From: Conidiobolus incongruus B7586
Taxonomy: Eukaryota > Entomophthoromycota > Entomophthoromycetes > Entomophthorales > Conidiobolaceae
Length of the DNA stretch: 38,572 bases
Assembly: GCA_000697335.1 (NCBI GenBank)
Contig: JNEM01010983.1
Coordinates: forward strand, 1-38,572
Reading direction: 5' to 3'
Below the pieces are notes generated by a model that had not been told where the DNA came from, did no database searches, and saw nothing but the letters and a program-made list of their open reading frames with translations. Below, one piece after another: positions 11,305-22,286 of this stretch; the first letter of the stretch is position 1; the number at the start of each line of letters is the position of its first letter. The position numbers were made by a program, and so were the translations under genes.

Positions 11305-13515
11305 GTTGATTAATTTTAAATAATGCTTTACGCTCATCCACTCTTATTTATCCAACTATTCATTTGCTCATAGTTCATTTTGAATTATTAATCAAACTTT
11401 AACTGGTTTTATTTTAATTAAATTATTTTTTTTGGAATATTGCTCTTTGTATATTAATCATATTTTTTGAATTTTGAATATTCTTTTTTTAGGTTTACAG
11501 TTTTATTATCATGTATATGTTAATAAAATCTATGCCATTTCAAACATAATATTAATAATTATTTTTAAAATCATTCTTCAATAGTAATTAAAGACTAAAT
11601 ACTATACAATATATTACATTCATTGTTATCATGTATGACATTGTTTTTGTCGAAATTGCTAATAAATTGAATATTTTTCATATTTCCATTTTACAAAGCT
11701 CGTTATTGATATTGAATTCAATCATTAAAATCTTTTATATTTCATTATTTTTAAATATTAATTTTGATAGATATATTATACAACACGATTTGGGCATATA
11801 ATATGAAATAAACTTTAAAAATTCAAATTCATTTGTTCCATTACTGATAATAAAGGAAAATTTCTAAATTAGTTGCATTTTTTCAAGTTGGCGTTGAATG
11901 TCCATAAGATAAAATATTTTATAGTTTTTTGAAAAACTATTCAAGATTAAGTTTTAAACAATATAAAAAAAATATTAAAAATATTTAATTGATAAATATG
12001 GATATTTTATTATTAAAGCTTGAAATCCAGTTTAAAGATTACTTAAATAATCCTAAAATCCTGTAAGTATGAAATATTTCTTTGAAAAGGATGTTTATGC
12101 TTTTTCAAAATTAGTAATTAGTAAAATACTTAGATAATAATATATGATATAGACATCCAATATTCCGATTTAAATTTCAATTAATATATCATTCGTTTTA
12201 AATCTTGTGCAGGTTTTCAGTTAAATTCTATTTGTTAAACTTGATGATTTAATAAAACATGTATTAAAAATATAGGTTGTAGTCATATTAAATTATAAAT
12301 TTTAATGGTATTTCTATTCTAGAATTGAACTATAGATTTGAAATTGAATTTATTTCAGATTTGGCTTCCAAAATTATAAGATATATAAATTTTATAGAAC
12401 TAAAATTGTTTTTTAACATTTTTAATCATTTATCAAATATAATCCAATGTTTGATCTTGTATTTATATTTGATTATTGCTAATATACAATTTAGAAATAT
12501 ACCCAAGACCAATTAATTAAAATAAATTTAAATAATACAAAACTGTATATAGTTTTATAATAAGATTAAAGTAGGCAAATAAATATATATCTTTTGATTT
12601 CATAAATTTAATTCTATTATTTAACTAATTAAAAAGTTTGAATCAAAAATTCATAAATTTATATGATTAAAGGAAATTGCTACTTGATGATCATCGAAAT
12701 GTACTTGAAAATATGATTATAAAGTTACATGTATAATGATTTATATTATTTATCAAATAAAGTAAGCATTAACTAAAAACTCATACAAGGTTTAAACAGT
12801 ATAGCTATTGTCTTTAATTATAGTCTGCAATATTTAATTTTTTTTTGTTATCTGCCATGCCAATTTTAATCGTAAAAGGTGTATTTTAAACATGTCTCTC
12901 ATAGTACTAATGATTGATAATATCGCAATTTAATATTTGATTTAAAATATTAATTTGTATCTAGATTCTGTTTAATAGTAAAACTCAAATAGCGTTCGTC
13001 ATAAAATACATATTATTACTATCGTTAAAATATCGAATTAAGGTGAGATAGTTAGAGAAAACTAGTAAAGGGATATTATATAATATAGGATGAGAATTAG
13101 TATAATATATCATGAAAGACGTATATACCATAAATTTTCAAATTATATAATAAGAAATACTAGTTTAATGAAAGCTATCGGAGTGAATATTAGTAATATT
13201 TAAGGTATTTTCAATATCTTAAATGGATCCATTGTGAAATTTTTTGTTTGGTTAATTGCTTGCTAACATATCAAATCCAAATTATCTTTTGTTTGAATGG
13301 ATCTTATTTCTTTGGGATAAATGTTGATTTAAATTAATTTGAATTTACATCATTTATACGTTATGATTTAATTTGCTATCGTCATCTTCAGCCAATCATA
13401 TGACTTGATACACTAATTCAGGAAATTTTATTGACAATATAAATATTCTGTAATCGAAATTTATAACTCACGTCATTCAATTGAATCAACTACATTGTAA
13501 TTAGTAAAATTTAAA
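11305..13515. other. AT-rich intergenic DNA before the dienelactone hydrolase gene
   Basis: About 2.2 kb with no supportable gene. The open frames are I/N/L/Y/F-rich, as expected by chance at this composition. The right end holds the promoter of the next gene: a CCAAT at 13392-13396 and a TATAAAT at 13438-13444, 72 nt before its ATG. Confidence 0.45.
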
Positions 13516-14303
13516 ATGAGCTTAAATAAAGCATGCTGCACATTGCCTCCCGTTGCTTCTGACTACAAAGAAGTTGGCAAATACACTCAAATTAACGATT
13601 TCCAAGTTTATGAATCTGGTAATGCTGATGCCAAAGGAACTTTGATTGTTGTTTACGACATTTTCGGTTTCCACAAGGCTACTCACCAATTTGTTGATAA
13701 CATTGGTGCCAAGACTGGTCTTAGAGTTTTAGTCCCTGATTTCTTCCGTGGTAACCCCATCAAGCCTGAAGAATTCCCTCCTAAAGAGTAAGTCCTGAAT
13801 TAGATATTATCGATTTTTATCTAACAATATTCTTTAGTTTTGATGCTTTTGTTAAGAGGATCAATGACACTGCTGGTCCTGAAAAGTGCATTGATATTGT
13901 TAAGCAAGTTGTTGAGCACTATAACATTGATACTACCTCCAAACCCGCTGCCATTATTGGATTCTGCTGGGGATGCCACATTAGCCACCAAATTACTAAG
14001 CACCTTACTGACATCCAATTCAAGGCTTTCGCTGCCTGCCATCCTTCCTTTTGGAATGATGATACTGGATCTGAAATTGTTGTTCCTTTAATTGTCCTTC
14101 CCACAAAGGATGATTTTGATATGACCAAATTCTTCGAAAATATGAAGCCTGAAATCAGAGAAAAGTCTGAGCACCACCGCTTTGAAACTGTCCACCACGG
14201 TTTCTGTGCTGCTAGGGCTGATTTGAAGGATGAAGAAAACTTCAAGCAATACAACAGAGCTATTGAATTGATTTCTGAATACTTCAAAAAGCAATTATTC
14301 TAA
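13516..14303 (+). CDS. Dienelactone hydrolase family protein
   Basis: Two exons, 13516-13787 and 13838-14303, join across a 50-nt GTAAGT..TTTAG intron to give 245 residues, the usual length of dienelactone hydrolase-like proteins. The alpha/beta-hydrolase fold is recognisable: a strand and oxyanion region VVYDIFG near 46-51, the nucleophile elbow G-F-C-W-G with Cys134, an acid at Asp182 or Asp183 in PTKDD, and the catalytic His211 in HHGFCAAR. The Cys-Asp-His triad is that of carboxymethylenebutenolidase, which opens lactone rings. Most fungal relatives have unknown substrates. No targeting signal is obvious, so it is probably cytosolic. Splicing replaces the apparent stop just after PPKE, joining GA to TTTT so that the frame reads PPKDFDAF. 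Codons favour C/T-ending synonyms, consistent with good expression. Confidence 0.93.
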
Positions 14304-15689
14304 ATGTAAGTTGATATTTTCTAATTATTCCATTATCGGATTATAAATAAAATTCATATTCAAAACTATACATTCACCAATTAGATACAATATAATATTT
14401 TACATATTCATAACTACATTGATTGTATTTTATTCGAATTACTGGAAGTAATTCATATCTCTTTTCTTTGGAAACATATTTTCAATTCCAATTTTTCATG
14501 CTTTATTCTAGAATATTATTTATCGAATTAACATAATGAACCCAAATTATTTAGATCCAATTTTTAGTTATAGTATCAATACAAAATGGAATTTTAAGGA
14601 TTTACTTGTATAAATATCAACTAAATAATAACTTTAATCTTTCATATTTCTAGGTTTAATTTATACTTTATGGATAAGATATCAAAATATTGTATTCTAA
14701 TGAAGTCATAAAATTTACAATTTTTATGATAAAATATATTCCAAATTTTTCATAACAATATCTATGTTATTTTTATTAGGGTCTAAACCGAAAAAAAATT
14801 ATTTGAAATATTTTATGAAGATATTATATAATTATAATATTCAAGGATCAATGTGAATATTTAAGGATTATTCAAAATAATAAACTATTTGAAATATTGA
14901 TTGATAACTTAAATTTATTATTTGTTTGATATTTCAATCTCAACTTGGTTATTCATTTTATATTCCAAAATTATTATTCAAATCATCAATATGTATTTAT
15001 ATATATTTTTCGTTTCATAATATTTATCATATACTTATCTAGTTTTATAATAAACATTGCTAAAAAATAATTTTAAAATCTTTTACTAAACAAATTCAAA
15101 TCAAATTTTCTGGTTACTCAAGATTAAGTAGAATAATTACAGAATTTGAAATATGAAATCAAGTTCTAATTATTTACTCTTGGTAAATATATGCTCAATA
15201 ATTTTTAAAGTCTTTAATGCTATTATATATGTTTTGATTTGTTAGCATTTGTTATAAAAGATTTTTCCAAAATGACAGTCAACTTTAATCTGTATTTTAA
15301 TATTTGTCAAAATTTTGATTATTCAATTTATAAATAAACTTAAATACTATGTTAAAATGATATATACATTATAAAAAGCCTTAATGGTAAAAATCTTTAT
15401 AATATCTAAAGACATTAATTTTTGGAAGGATATTATAAAATATTTGAATTATGTATCCAATTTGAGTATTACTTAAATTATAAAAAATTTATTTATAATA
15501 ATATTTGACACGTTGTAATGTCATCATTAATCCTAAACCAAGTTTTTTGCAATATCCCATGTGATAATATTAATAATTATAAACAGTCAAAACAGGTGAT
15601 AATTATAGCAAAAAGGGAACATCACGATTAATTAATTCTATTATATTAATTTATATAATCTTATTCTTATTTCAATATAAATTAAAAAT
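14304..15689. other. AT-rich intergenic DNA
   Basis: About 1.4 kb between two plus-strand genes. It holds the 3' region of the hydrolase gene and the promoter of the next gene. I see no reading frame with coding-like composition, no RNA gene and no repeat of note. Confidence 0.45.
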
Positions 15690-16542
15690 ATGTGGAAAGC
15701 TGTATTACAAAAAAGTATAAAAGAAAATATGAAGTTGAACCCTACTTCGGGTATGTTTCAAATATGTTTGATAAATAATTTATGAGAGCTAAATTTGTAT
15801 AGTTTACTTCCAGATGTCAAATTTGACAGACGAAGGACTACCAACTGTAAGAACAGTCGTTTTCAGGGGGTTCATTGCTGAAAAGAAGCCAAAAGATTTA
15901 AGCCATGGGTATTGGATGTCGGATTTGATAGTGACTACTACTCATTTCCACTCTAATAAAGTGAAACAACTCCTTGAAAATAACGTTGTTGAGCTCTGTT
16001 GGTTAGTACTAATATATACACTTATCTAAATAATTTATTAAATTTTATAAATCAGGTATTTTCCTGAAACCCATGAACAATACCGTCTAAAAGGAAAAGC
16101 TCATCTGGTAGCGGACCCAATTCACAATATTCCACCACCCACGAGCTTAGAAAGCAAGTCATATCATCAACACTTAAGTTACACGCCACATATTGACCCC
16201 AATTCTGCAGCTTACGAAATTCCAACTGAGCCACCTAAATATGACTGGGAAAAGGAGAGAATGTACCATTTCAATCGATTAAAGCCCGAGTTGAGAGCTA
16301 GCTTCACTTGGCCACCACCTGGTCAGCCCAGAACTGAACCTGACGAGAGGTTTATTCCTCAACTCCATGAAGGAGACACTAGCTCTGTACTTGCTACGAT
16401 GGCTCTACAGAACTTTGTGCTTATTGTAATTGAAGTTAATCATGTTGATCGCTGTGTATTAAATTGTTTTCCTCACAAGAGATTCTTTTACAAATGGAAT
16501 ATGGGTTCAAAATCCTGGGTTGAGACAGAAGTCAATCCTTAG
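15690..16542 (+). CDS. Alr4036-type FMN-binding pyridoxamine-phosphate-oxidase-like protein
   Basis: Three exons, 15690-15750, 15803-16001 and 16056-16542, give 248 residues. The choice of acceptor at 15801-15802 rather than 15812-15813 is forced by frame. It restores the family sequence YFQMSNLTDEGLPTVRTVVF, which follows the leader MWKAVLQKSIKENMKLN. The split-barrel fold is shown by RTVVFRGF, the SDLIVTTTHFHSNKVKQL segment and VELCWYFPETHEQYRLKG, all diagnostic of the Alr4036/PNPOx-like 2 family. The C-terminal part has FTWPPPGQPR and ends with the short RFFYKWN-type motif. The family binds FMN; the reaction in fungi is not established, and it should not be equated with true PNPO. Introns are 52 and 54 nt. 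No targeting signal is evident. Confidence 0.9.
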
Positions 16543-17020
16543 ATAATGTTAATAGTTTTAAATTAAACCAATTAAAACCAACTTTGTTTATATTAATTAT
16601 TTTATATTGAATATCTGATAATGATGCATTTGCTATTCCAATACTCATATATATAATTTATTTGATGTATTGAATATATTACCAAATACTTCAAATAAAT
16701 ATCATTTCAATATACCACTAAGCAGCTAGATTGCTATAAATTATATGAAATCTTGTAAACATTATATAAAAAAAATTCAAATCAATTTATTTAATCATTC
16801 CAATTTCCTAAAATTGTAATATTAAATTTAAAATGGATACCCTTAATTTTGTGGTTTAAGTTGGATTTGATTGATTTCATCATAAATTACTCTTGTATCT
16901 GCATTTTAAACCTAACTTTACAATTAAATAATTCTTCATATATAATCATTAAATATTTATAATATAGTAACAGTATTTTAATTTATATAATATCATATAT
17001 TTATAACAAGTTATCTAAAA
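16543..17020. other. Short AT-rich intergenic spacer
   Basis: About 480 bases between two plus-strand genes. It contains 3' sequence of the upstream gene and the promoter of the methyltransferase. Nothing else was recognised. Confidence 0.45.
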
Positions 17021-18967
17021 ATGAATATTCAATATGTTGCACCTGAAGATCTGTATACTGGTATTATTAAAAAGATTTTATTAATATGTATTTAAATTAA
17101 TCCTTATATAGAAAAGGATGATCTTTATGTTCAAACAACCGAAAACAGTTCCATTCCCCCTCCTAATTCAAAGACAGTACCCCGTCTCCAATCCAGGAAA
17201 CATCCACTTAACCAAATGAAGACAAGAGGTCCTATAATGGGTCCATATGGCGAAATACCACCGCCTAAACGTCAAGTTGAAGATGACCCCAGACTTATTC
17301 AGTTATTAAAAATGCCTGTTTATGTATTAGACCAATTGGAACCTGGTAGTACTGAAGAAGTTTTAAATAGTTTAGTAATGGTTAATGAAGCTGCCGATGA
17401 GTCGTTCCAATTAGGACTTGTCGATCCAAGATTATTAGCAAGAATAGCGGAGCTTGAGGTATATAATTAATAGTTATTTTTTGTAATTCCATTATTTATT
17501 TCATTTTTAAATAGAAGTCTTTATTATCTTATGGTCCCCAAGAACTCACGCAGGCTAGATATAAATCTAACCCTTTGGAGGGTATTGGTTCTATGATGTT
17601 TATTAATAGAGCGGCAATGAAATTGGTGTGTTTAGACGCTCACTTCAAATTCACAAATAAGGATCATGTCTATCTTCAAAATGAAAAAGTATTATTTTGA
17701 CTTTTAATTTTTATATAAGTTAATTAATTTTAATTTCAATAGGTATATCGGTTTGCTGACCTTGGAGGAGGTCCTGGCGGCTTTGCAGGTAATATATATC
17801 CATTAGTTTTATTTATTAAGAAACTAAAAAATACTGTTTCTAGAATATTTGTTATGGCGACCATTCAGCTTTGGAGGCAATTCAATCGGTTGGGGTATTA
17901 CTAAAAGAGGAGACTCTGAGTATCAGTTAGAAAATTTTCATCCTTCGCTTCAACCAAATCCAAAATTAACTGTATTATATGGAGAAGATGGAACAGGTAA
18001 CTTTAATAAACTCCTTGATTAATAATCTTAAATACTAATAACTATACACTAGGAAATTTATGCTCTGCTGCAAACATTCGCTCATTTTCAAATCAAGTTC
18101 TACAAGCTACGGATAATGTAGGAGTTGATATTGTTACAGCTGATGGTTTAGCCGACTCTCCTTATTCTTTAAGTCAAAAAAATGAAGATTTTCGTCAATT
18201 CCTCACCGCCCAAGTCCTAAATATGTTTATTATTTTAAGAGAAGGTAATCCTTCTGTGATTTATTTTAATTTTACATATATTGATATTTTTATTTAGGGG
18301 GAACTTTTATCTTAAAGCTTCATGATATCCATTCACCATTCACATTAGGCCTAATATGGTTATTATACAGACATTTCGATAAGATTTGTCTCGCTAAACC
18401 AGTGACGAGTCGTCCTGCTAATTCCGAAAAGTGGGTTTATTAATTATTCCATTTTAATTTTATATGTATTAATTTTATCTAGATACTTGTTAGGACACCG
18501 TCTTACTCGCCCGTCACCTGAAGTGATTGAGCACTTGTACTCTGTTTTACATCAGTTGCAAACTCAACCACAATCTGTAGTTTCTTTAGTCAATTTAGAA
18601 CCTGTCATGAATGACGAAAGGTTTTTGACCTATATCCGCAATATGATTTCTAGGTAAATTCCTATTTTAGTTCACTTTTATTTGAGATTTACAAAATATA
18701 ATGTTTAGATTTTGTATACAGCAACATGATGCACTTGAAGATCTCGTTAAATTCTGCAAGGATCCGATGTTGCCTCAAAGAGTGCCCAATTTTCCTGTTA
18801 AAGGTTTAGCTAGCAGAATATGGTGTATTCAAAAAGAACGCTATCATAGAAAAGATATGTCTGAGATGCGTATACATCCTTCAAGGACACACCATTACAG
18901 ATACGATCCTTACCAAAAGGATGGAGTGAGAGGTGGCAGAAAGATGTATCCTCGACCTCCCTATTAA
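17021..18967 (+). CDS. FtsJ-type cap 2'-O-ribose methyltransferase (CMTR-like)
   Basis: Nine exons (17021-17060, 17112-17458, 17515-17688, 17743-17788, 17844-17996, 18053-18244, 18298-18430, 18483-18653, 18709-18967) give 504 residues. All eight introns are short GT..AG introns, and phases agree throughout. The Rossmann-fold SAM site is FADLGGGPGGFAEYLLWR from about residue 191. The catalytic K-D-K-E tetrad is complete: Lys165 (NRAAMK), Asp284 (TADGLAD), Lys324 (GGTFILKLHD) and Glu361 (SRPANSEKY). This arrangement matches CMTR1, which methylates the first transcribed nucleotide of capped mRNA in the nucleus. Human CMTR1 is 835 residues, with G-patch, guanylyltransferase-like and WW regions. 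This protein has only a short N-terminal extension and a basic Arg/Tyr/Pro-rich tail, so it is a minimal form. CMTR2-like or other cap activity cannot be excluded. Confidence 0.9.
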
Positions 18968-19565
18968 TGATTATCCGAGTGTTCAGAAATATAGATATTG
19001 ATAACTCGAAATTTGAGGATTTGAAATAATATAAAACAAAATAGTTTTGAACAGTATGAAAAATAATACTAACAATTATTGCAAGTTCATCTCATTAAAA
19101 ACTTTGTCATTTTTATCAATAAATGATAGTAGTTAGACTAGATCTTAACTCATATTTGTTCCAATTATATTAATTTAATAATTTAAATCTATTAAATTTG
19201 ACTATAGCTTGATTGTTTTTTTAGTGCAGTCAGTTCTAAATATTACAATATATTTGGTATTTAATTCAAACTAAACATAATGATTTTGTAATTAAAATTT
19301 GTTATATATTTTTAATTTTAAGCTTTTCAGTTATAACATTTTGAATGTAAAATTGTGTTACATTCAGATAAGTCTATTTAGTTATAATCTAATTGTAAAT
19401 CCCATAAAATTAGTTTGGGATTAGATGTAAATGTAAGCCATGAATTGGAATTAAAGCATTAATTAAATTAACAGTCTTTTCGCTTTGATTTCAATTTCTA
19501 AATATAAAATATATTATCATTTGATTTATTCTTCTTTCCAACCAATTATAAATACTATTCCTTAA
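18968..19565. other. AT-rich spacer with the NF-YC promoter
   Basis: About 600 bases without a gene. A CCAAT box (19542-19546) runs directly into TATAAAT (19547-19553) only 13 nt before the proposed start codon of the NF-YC gene. The box is interesting because the NF-Y complex itself binds CCAAT, which would allow autoregulation. Confidence 0.4.
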
Positions 19566-20284
19566 ATGGTAAATATAACTAAAAATAAGAGGGATTTGAA
19601 TTTTTATTGATTGAATTTTTAGAATCAAGAAAATTTAGTTGTTGATATTTATCCTCAAGACGAGCATAAAGAATTAATGGCGGCTCAAGATCCAAATGCC
19701 CAACTTCAATACCTTCAACCTGTAGATTCTACCAATTTACCTTTCCGAGGTGGCAGTTTATCCTATACTTTGAACCGATTTTGGACTCAGGAGTTCCGTA
19801 ACTCTCAAATTGTTGACTTGGATCCCAAACACCATATTCTTCCATTGGCTAGAATTAAAAAAGTTATGAAAACTGATGAAGAAGTTAAGGTATATTAAAT
19901 TAATATTTTTTTTTGAAAAAATTTAACATTTATTCAATGAATCTTTATTAAATATTATAGATGATTAGCGCAGAGGTAAATTTATTTTAAATTATTTAAT
20001 TTAATTCAGTATCAAATCAAATATTTTAGGCTCCTATTCTTTTCTCCAGAGCTTGTGAATCTTTTATTGCTGAAATTTCTATTAGAGCTTGGCACCACGC
20101 TGAAGAGAGTAAGAGACGTACCCTTCAAAGATCAGATATTGCTGTTGCACTTTCGAAATCGGACCAGTATGACTTTTTAATTGATATTGTCCCTAGGGAA
20201 GAAGCTGTCCAACCTTATAAACGTAACTATCATCATACTTCTTTCACAGGAAAATTTGATCAACAAGGTCAGCCTGTCACTCAA

Positions 20285-20315
<31 letters not shown>

Positions 20316-20371
20316 AACAACAACAGCAATCATATTATAATGTACCACGTAACGGCCAAGAACAAAAATAG
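19566..20371 (+). CDS. HAP5: NF-YC / HAP5 subunit of the CCAAT-binding complex
   Basis: Proposed exons are 19566-19568 (ATG only), 19623-19889, 19961-19975 and 20030-20371, giving 208 residues. The histone-fold core is unmistakable: RFWTQEFRNSQIVDLD, HILPLARIKKVMKTDEEVK, MISAEAPILFSRACESFI, then RAWHHAEESKRRTLQRSDIA and DFLIDIVPR. NF-YC pairs with NF-YB and then NF-YA to bind CCAAT boxes in promoters. The MISAE block is a separate 15-nt exon. The start is chosen because ATG followed by GTAAAT and a TTTTTAG acceptor keeps an 18-codon coding-like extension in frame. The alternative is the Met at 19677, giving a protein 19 residues shorter. A CCAAT/TATAAAT pair lying so close upstream is an argument for that alternative. 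A 16-residue glutamine tract (residues 180-195, 20282-20329) lies near the C-terminus, as in many activators. Confidence 0.92.
20282..20329 (+). repeat. CAG/CAA repeat encoding polyglutamine in NF-YC
   Basis: Sixteen consecutive Gln codons, mixed CAG and CAA, lie in the NF-YC C-terminal region. They stand out from the AT-rich background and are probably length-variable. Confidence 0.9.
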
Positions 20372-20602
20372 GCTCTTTTATAATATAATTATTTCTGTTT
20401 ATTGATTACATAATAATATTTGCTTTTTTGCCAGAAGATACTTTAATTTTACAATATTTTTCTGTTAACTATGTTATTTATATTTATTGGCACAAATAAC
20501 TATCAATATATAATAATATTATGTGTAATGATAAAATTATGTAAAATATTTATTAATAGATAATATGCATTCCTTAAATCAGATGAAAAACTATAATTGA
20601 TA

Positions 20603-21406
20603 TTACAACAATGTATAGAGAATAATTAAAGTTAAAATATAACTCCATGTGATAGATATCTTGGATGAACCACTACTCTTAGATTTCGCATGATCATTTT
20701 TACCACCTCCAGGTTGATTGGATTTTTTGTCACCTTTTCCTGACTCATACGATTCTGAAGTTTTTCCAACACATTCATCCAATCTCACTAGCTTATATCC
20801 TTTATCCAAAGCCAAATCAATAATCTTATCAGTTTGATTAACTGAATTGGGAGCCGTATCATGTTGTAAAGAGATGAACGATCCTTTGGCAGGAGGAACG
20901 ATAGCATCCAACTGCCTTTTGAAACTCAAAAATGGCTGAGGGTTGTTAACAAAATCCTCAGTATCCAAATTGTGGCTAGTAACGGTAAATCCCATACTCT
21001 CGTACTTTTCAATCAAATCTTTGGGGTAATTAGCTTCATAAGGTAATGTCAAATAGGTTGGTTTCTGATTAGTTATGGATTCGATATCAGACTGCAACTT
21101 GGTCAATTGATTGAAATGCGCTTCATCATCCAATTTAATGTTTTTGATTGGAGTTTTAGACATAATTCCAATTAAATGGCCGTCTTGCTGGGCTTGTTGA
21201 ACATATGCAGTAATATAGGGCACATTCAAATAATCGGTGGTAAAGTGAAAACTTGCCTTAACTGATTTTTCATTCAAAATATTCAATAAATTTCCGGTAT
21301 ATGGCGATGGACCATCATCAAAAGTTAATGCCAATTGACCAGGCTTTTGACATGAGAAAAATACCTTAGCAGAGCAAAGATCTAACAGAATCAATGAAAA
21401 TTTCAT
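20603..21406 (-). CDS. GPI-type polysaccharide-deacetylase-like (CE4/NodB) protein, probably inactive
   Basis: A 267-residue single-exon protein with a short hydrophobic N-terminus (MKFSLILLDL), a NodB fold from about residue 24, a Ser/Gly/Lys-rich spacer (215-249) and a hydrophobic C-terminus (SYILTLIILYTLL) typical of a GPI-anchored cell-wall protein. The first CE4 motif is intact, TFDDGP at 28-33 with the catalytic Asp30 and metal-ligand Asp31. In the second motif the two zinc-binding histidines expected after GHLIG are Met82 and Pro86. The third motif, R-x-P-Y, is TLPY, without the Arg. The fourth (DTEDF) and fifth (SLQHD, His182) are partly kept. Chitin deacetylases remove acetyl groups from chitin in the wall. 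This copy likely cannot bind zinc and may be a chitin-binding pseudoenzyme. The weak signal peptide makes secretion likely but not certain. Confidence 0.85.
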   Translation of the reverse strand: MKFSLILLDLCSAKVFFSCQKPGQLALTFDDGPSPYTGNLLNILNEKSVKASFHFTTDYLNVPYITAYVQQAQQDGHLIGIMSKTPIKNIKLDDEAHFNQLTKLQSDIESITNQKPTYLTLPYEANYPKDLIEKYESMGFTVTSHNLDTEDFVNNPQPFLSFKRQLDAIVPPAKGSFISLQHDTAPNSVNQTDKIIDLALDKGYKLVRLDECVGKTSESYESGKGDKKSNQPGGGKNDHAKSKSSGSSKISITWSYILTLIILYTLL

Positions 21407-21539
21407 AATATTAAATTAAAATTTAATTAATAAAATACTGAATGTTGATTTTAATATAATTAAAATGGTATTTATACTGATTATGTAAATTATCAGTTTG
21501 CTGAAAGTAATTTACATTATATTAAATTGCAATATAATA

Positions 21540-21788
21540 TCATATAAAGTTTAATTGATTAAACATTAATTTGATAACTGTAAGAAGATCGATGATGAAC
21601 ATTAATGCCAACTCTAGGATTTCATCTTGATGGCCAGAGATATAAGTGATAATGTGCAAAATAATCTTGAGGGCTACGAGTATCAGTTGGGTCGCAATGG
21701 CTAGACGGCTGGGTTCGGTATACATAACTAATTGAAAATCCGGGAAATTAGAGCAAGTGAGAGTAGTAGTGTAAGTTATACAACGACA

Positions 21789-21831
<43 letters not shown>

Positions 21832-22149
21832 ATTGTAAGAGGTCTGAGTTTTATTAACATAAGAGGTATACTGAATCGAATAAATTATAATATGACGGAA
21901 AGATAGATTTAGTAACACGCTAGAATACAAGTGTTATACTTAGAAGTTCTGGAGTTAAAAGGAGAGGATAGTTGGTAGTAAAGGTAGTTTTATTTAGTCA
22001 AACAAAAAATCAGGTTTGTACCTAGAAGAAAACAGTAAATTTAAAGTGTGTTTGGATGCGTGGCCGAATAATGGTGTATCCTTGTAAAGGTTATCAGGAT
22101 TGGTTCTTTGTTCTGGTTTATTCGAAGCAGCAGAGTGTAAAAAAAGCCA
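21540..22149 (-). other. Unrecognised minus-strand coding-like region
   Basis: Two pieces on the minus strand look protein-coding by composition. The right piece, 22149-21994 (51 codons), begins WLFLHSAASNKPEQRTNPDN, continues with LYKDTPLFGHASKHTLNLLF and has a donor-like AG|GTAC near 22020. The left piece, 21725-21540 (61 codons from an ATG), reads MYTEPSRLAIATQLILVALK, has two hydrophobic segments (about residues 13-29 and 41-56) and ends in TGA. Between them are acceptor-like sites and a long AT repeat. They may be exons of one small membrane or secreted protein, or remains of one. I recognise no family. The opposite strand is also open across part of the right piece, so strand choice is uncertain. 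Confidence 0.28.
21793..21829. repeat. (AT)n microsatellite
   Basis: An uninterrupted run of about 18 AT units. On the minus strand it would encode alternating Tyr-Ile, so long frames crossing it are an artefact of the repeat. Confidence 0.9.
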
Positions 22150-22213
22150 TTAGTGTAATATATGGTTGAATGAGAAAAAATATAGATCAAAGATGACTAA
22201 AATAAGTTTTGAT

Positions 22214-22286
22214 TGGAGAATCGGGGTATCGATCCCCGTGCCTCTCGCATGCTAAGCGAGCGCTCTACCATTTGAGCTAATTCCCC
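22214..22286 (-). tRNA. tRNA-Ala, anticodon AGC
   Basis: The minus strand folds into a complete 73-nt cloverleaf without an intron. The acceptor stem GGGGAAT pairs with ATTCTCC and includes the G3:U70 wobble pair that identifies tRNA-Ala. The D stem is GCTC/GAGC, the anticodon stem CTCGC/GCGAG encloses TTAGCAT with anticodon AGC, and the T stem is CGGGG/CCCCG with loop ATCGATA. The discriminator base is A. It decodes GCU and, after A-to-I editing, GCC and GCA. It is the only GC-rich island of this kind in the window. Confidence 0.97.

Noticed and set aside
12325-12516. A 63-codon plus-strand open frame.
   Set aside because: Composition is I/N/L/F/Y-rich as expected by chance at this AT content, with no motif and no neighbouring exon-like pieces.
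13821-14294. Minus-strand frames across the dienelactone hydrolase exon 2.
   Set aside because: They are shadows of the strongly supported plus-strand gene.
15814-16029. ATG at 15814 as the start of the Alr4036-type gene.
   Set aside because: An upstream exon at 15690-15750 and the acceptor at 15801-15802 restore the conserved leader and the YFQ segment in frame.
21540-21930. Minus-strand open frames of 106 and 60 codons rich in Tyr-Ile.
   Set aside because: Their length comes from reading through the (AT)n repeat, where TATATA never makes a stop in two frames. Only the part left of 21725 is kept as a weak candidate.
22051-22130. A tRNA-like stretch, GGATGCGTGGCCGAATAATGG, close to a Pol III box A consensus and near the tRNA-Ala gene.
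   Set aside because: No matching acceptor 3' strand, anticodon stem or T-arm could be found, and the opposite strand reads better as protein. It is probably a chance match.
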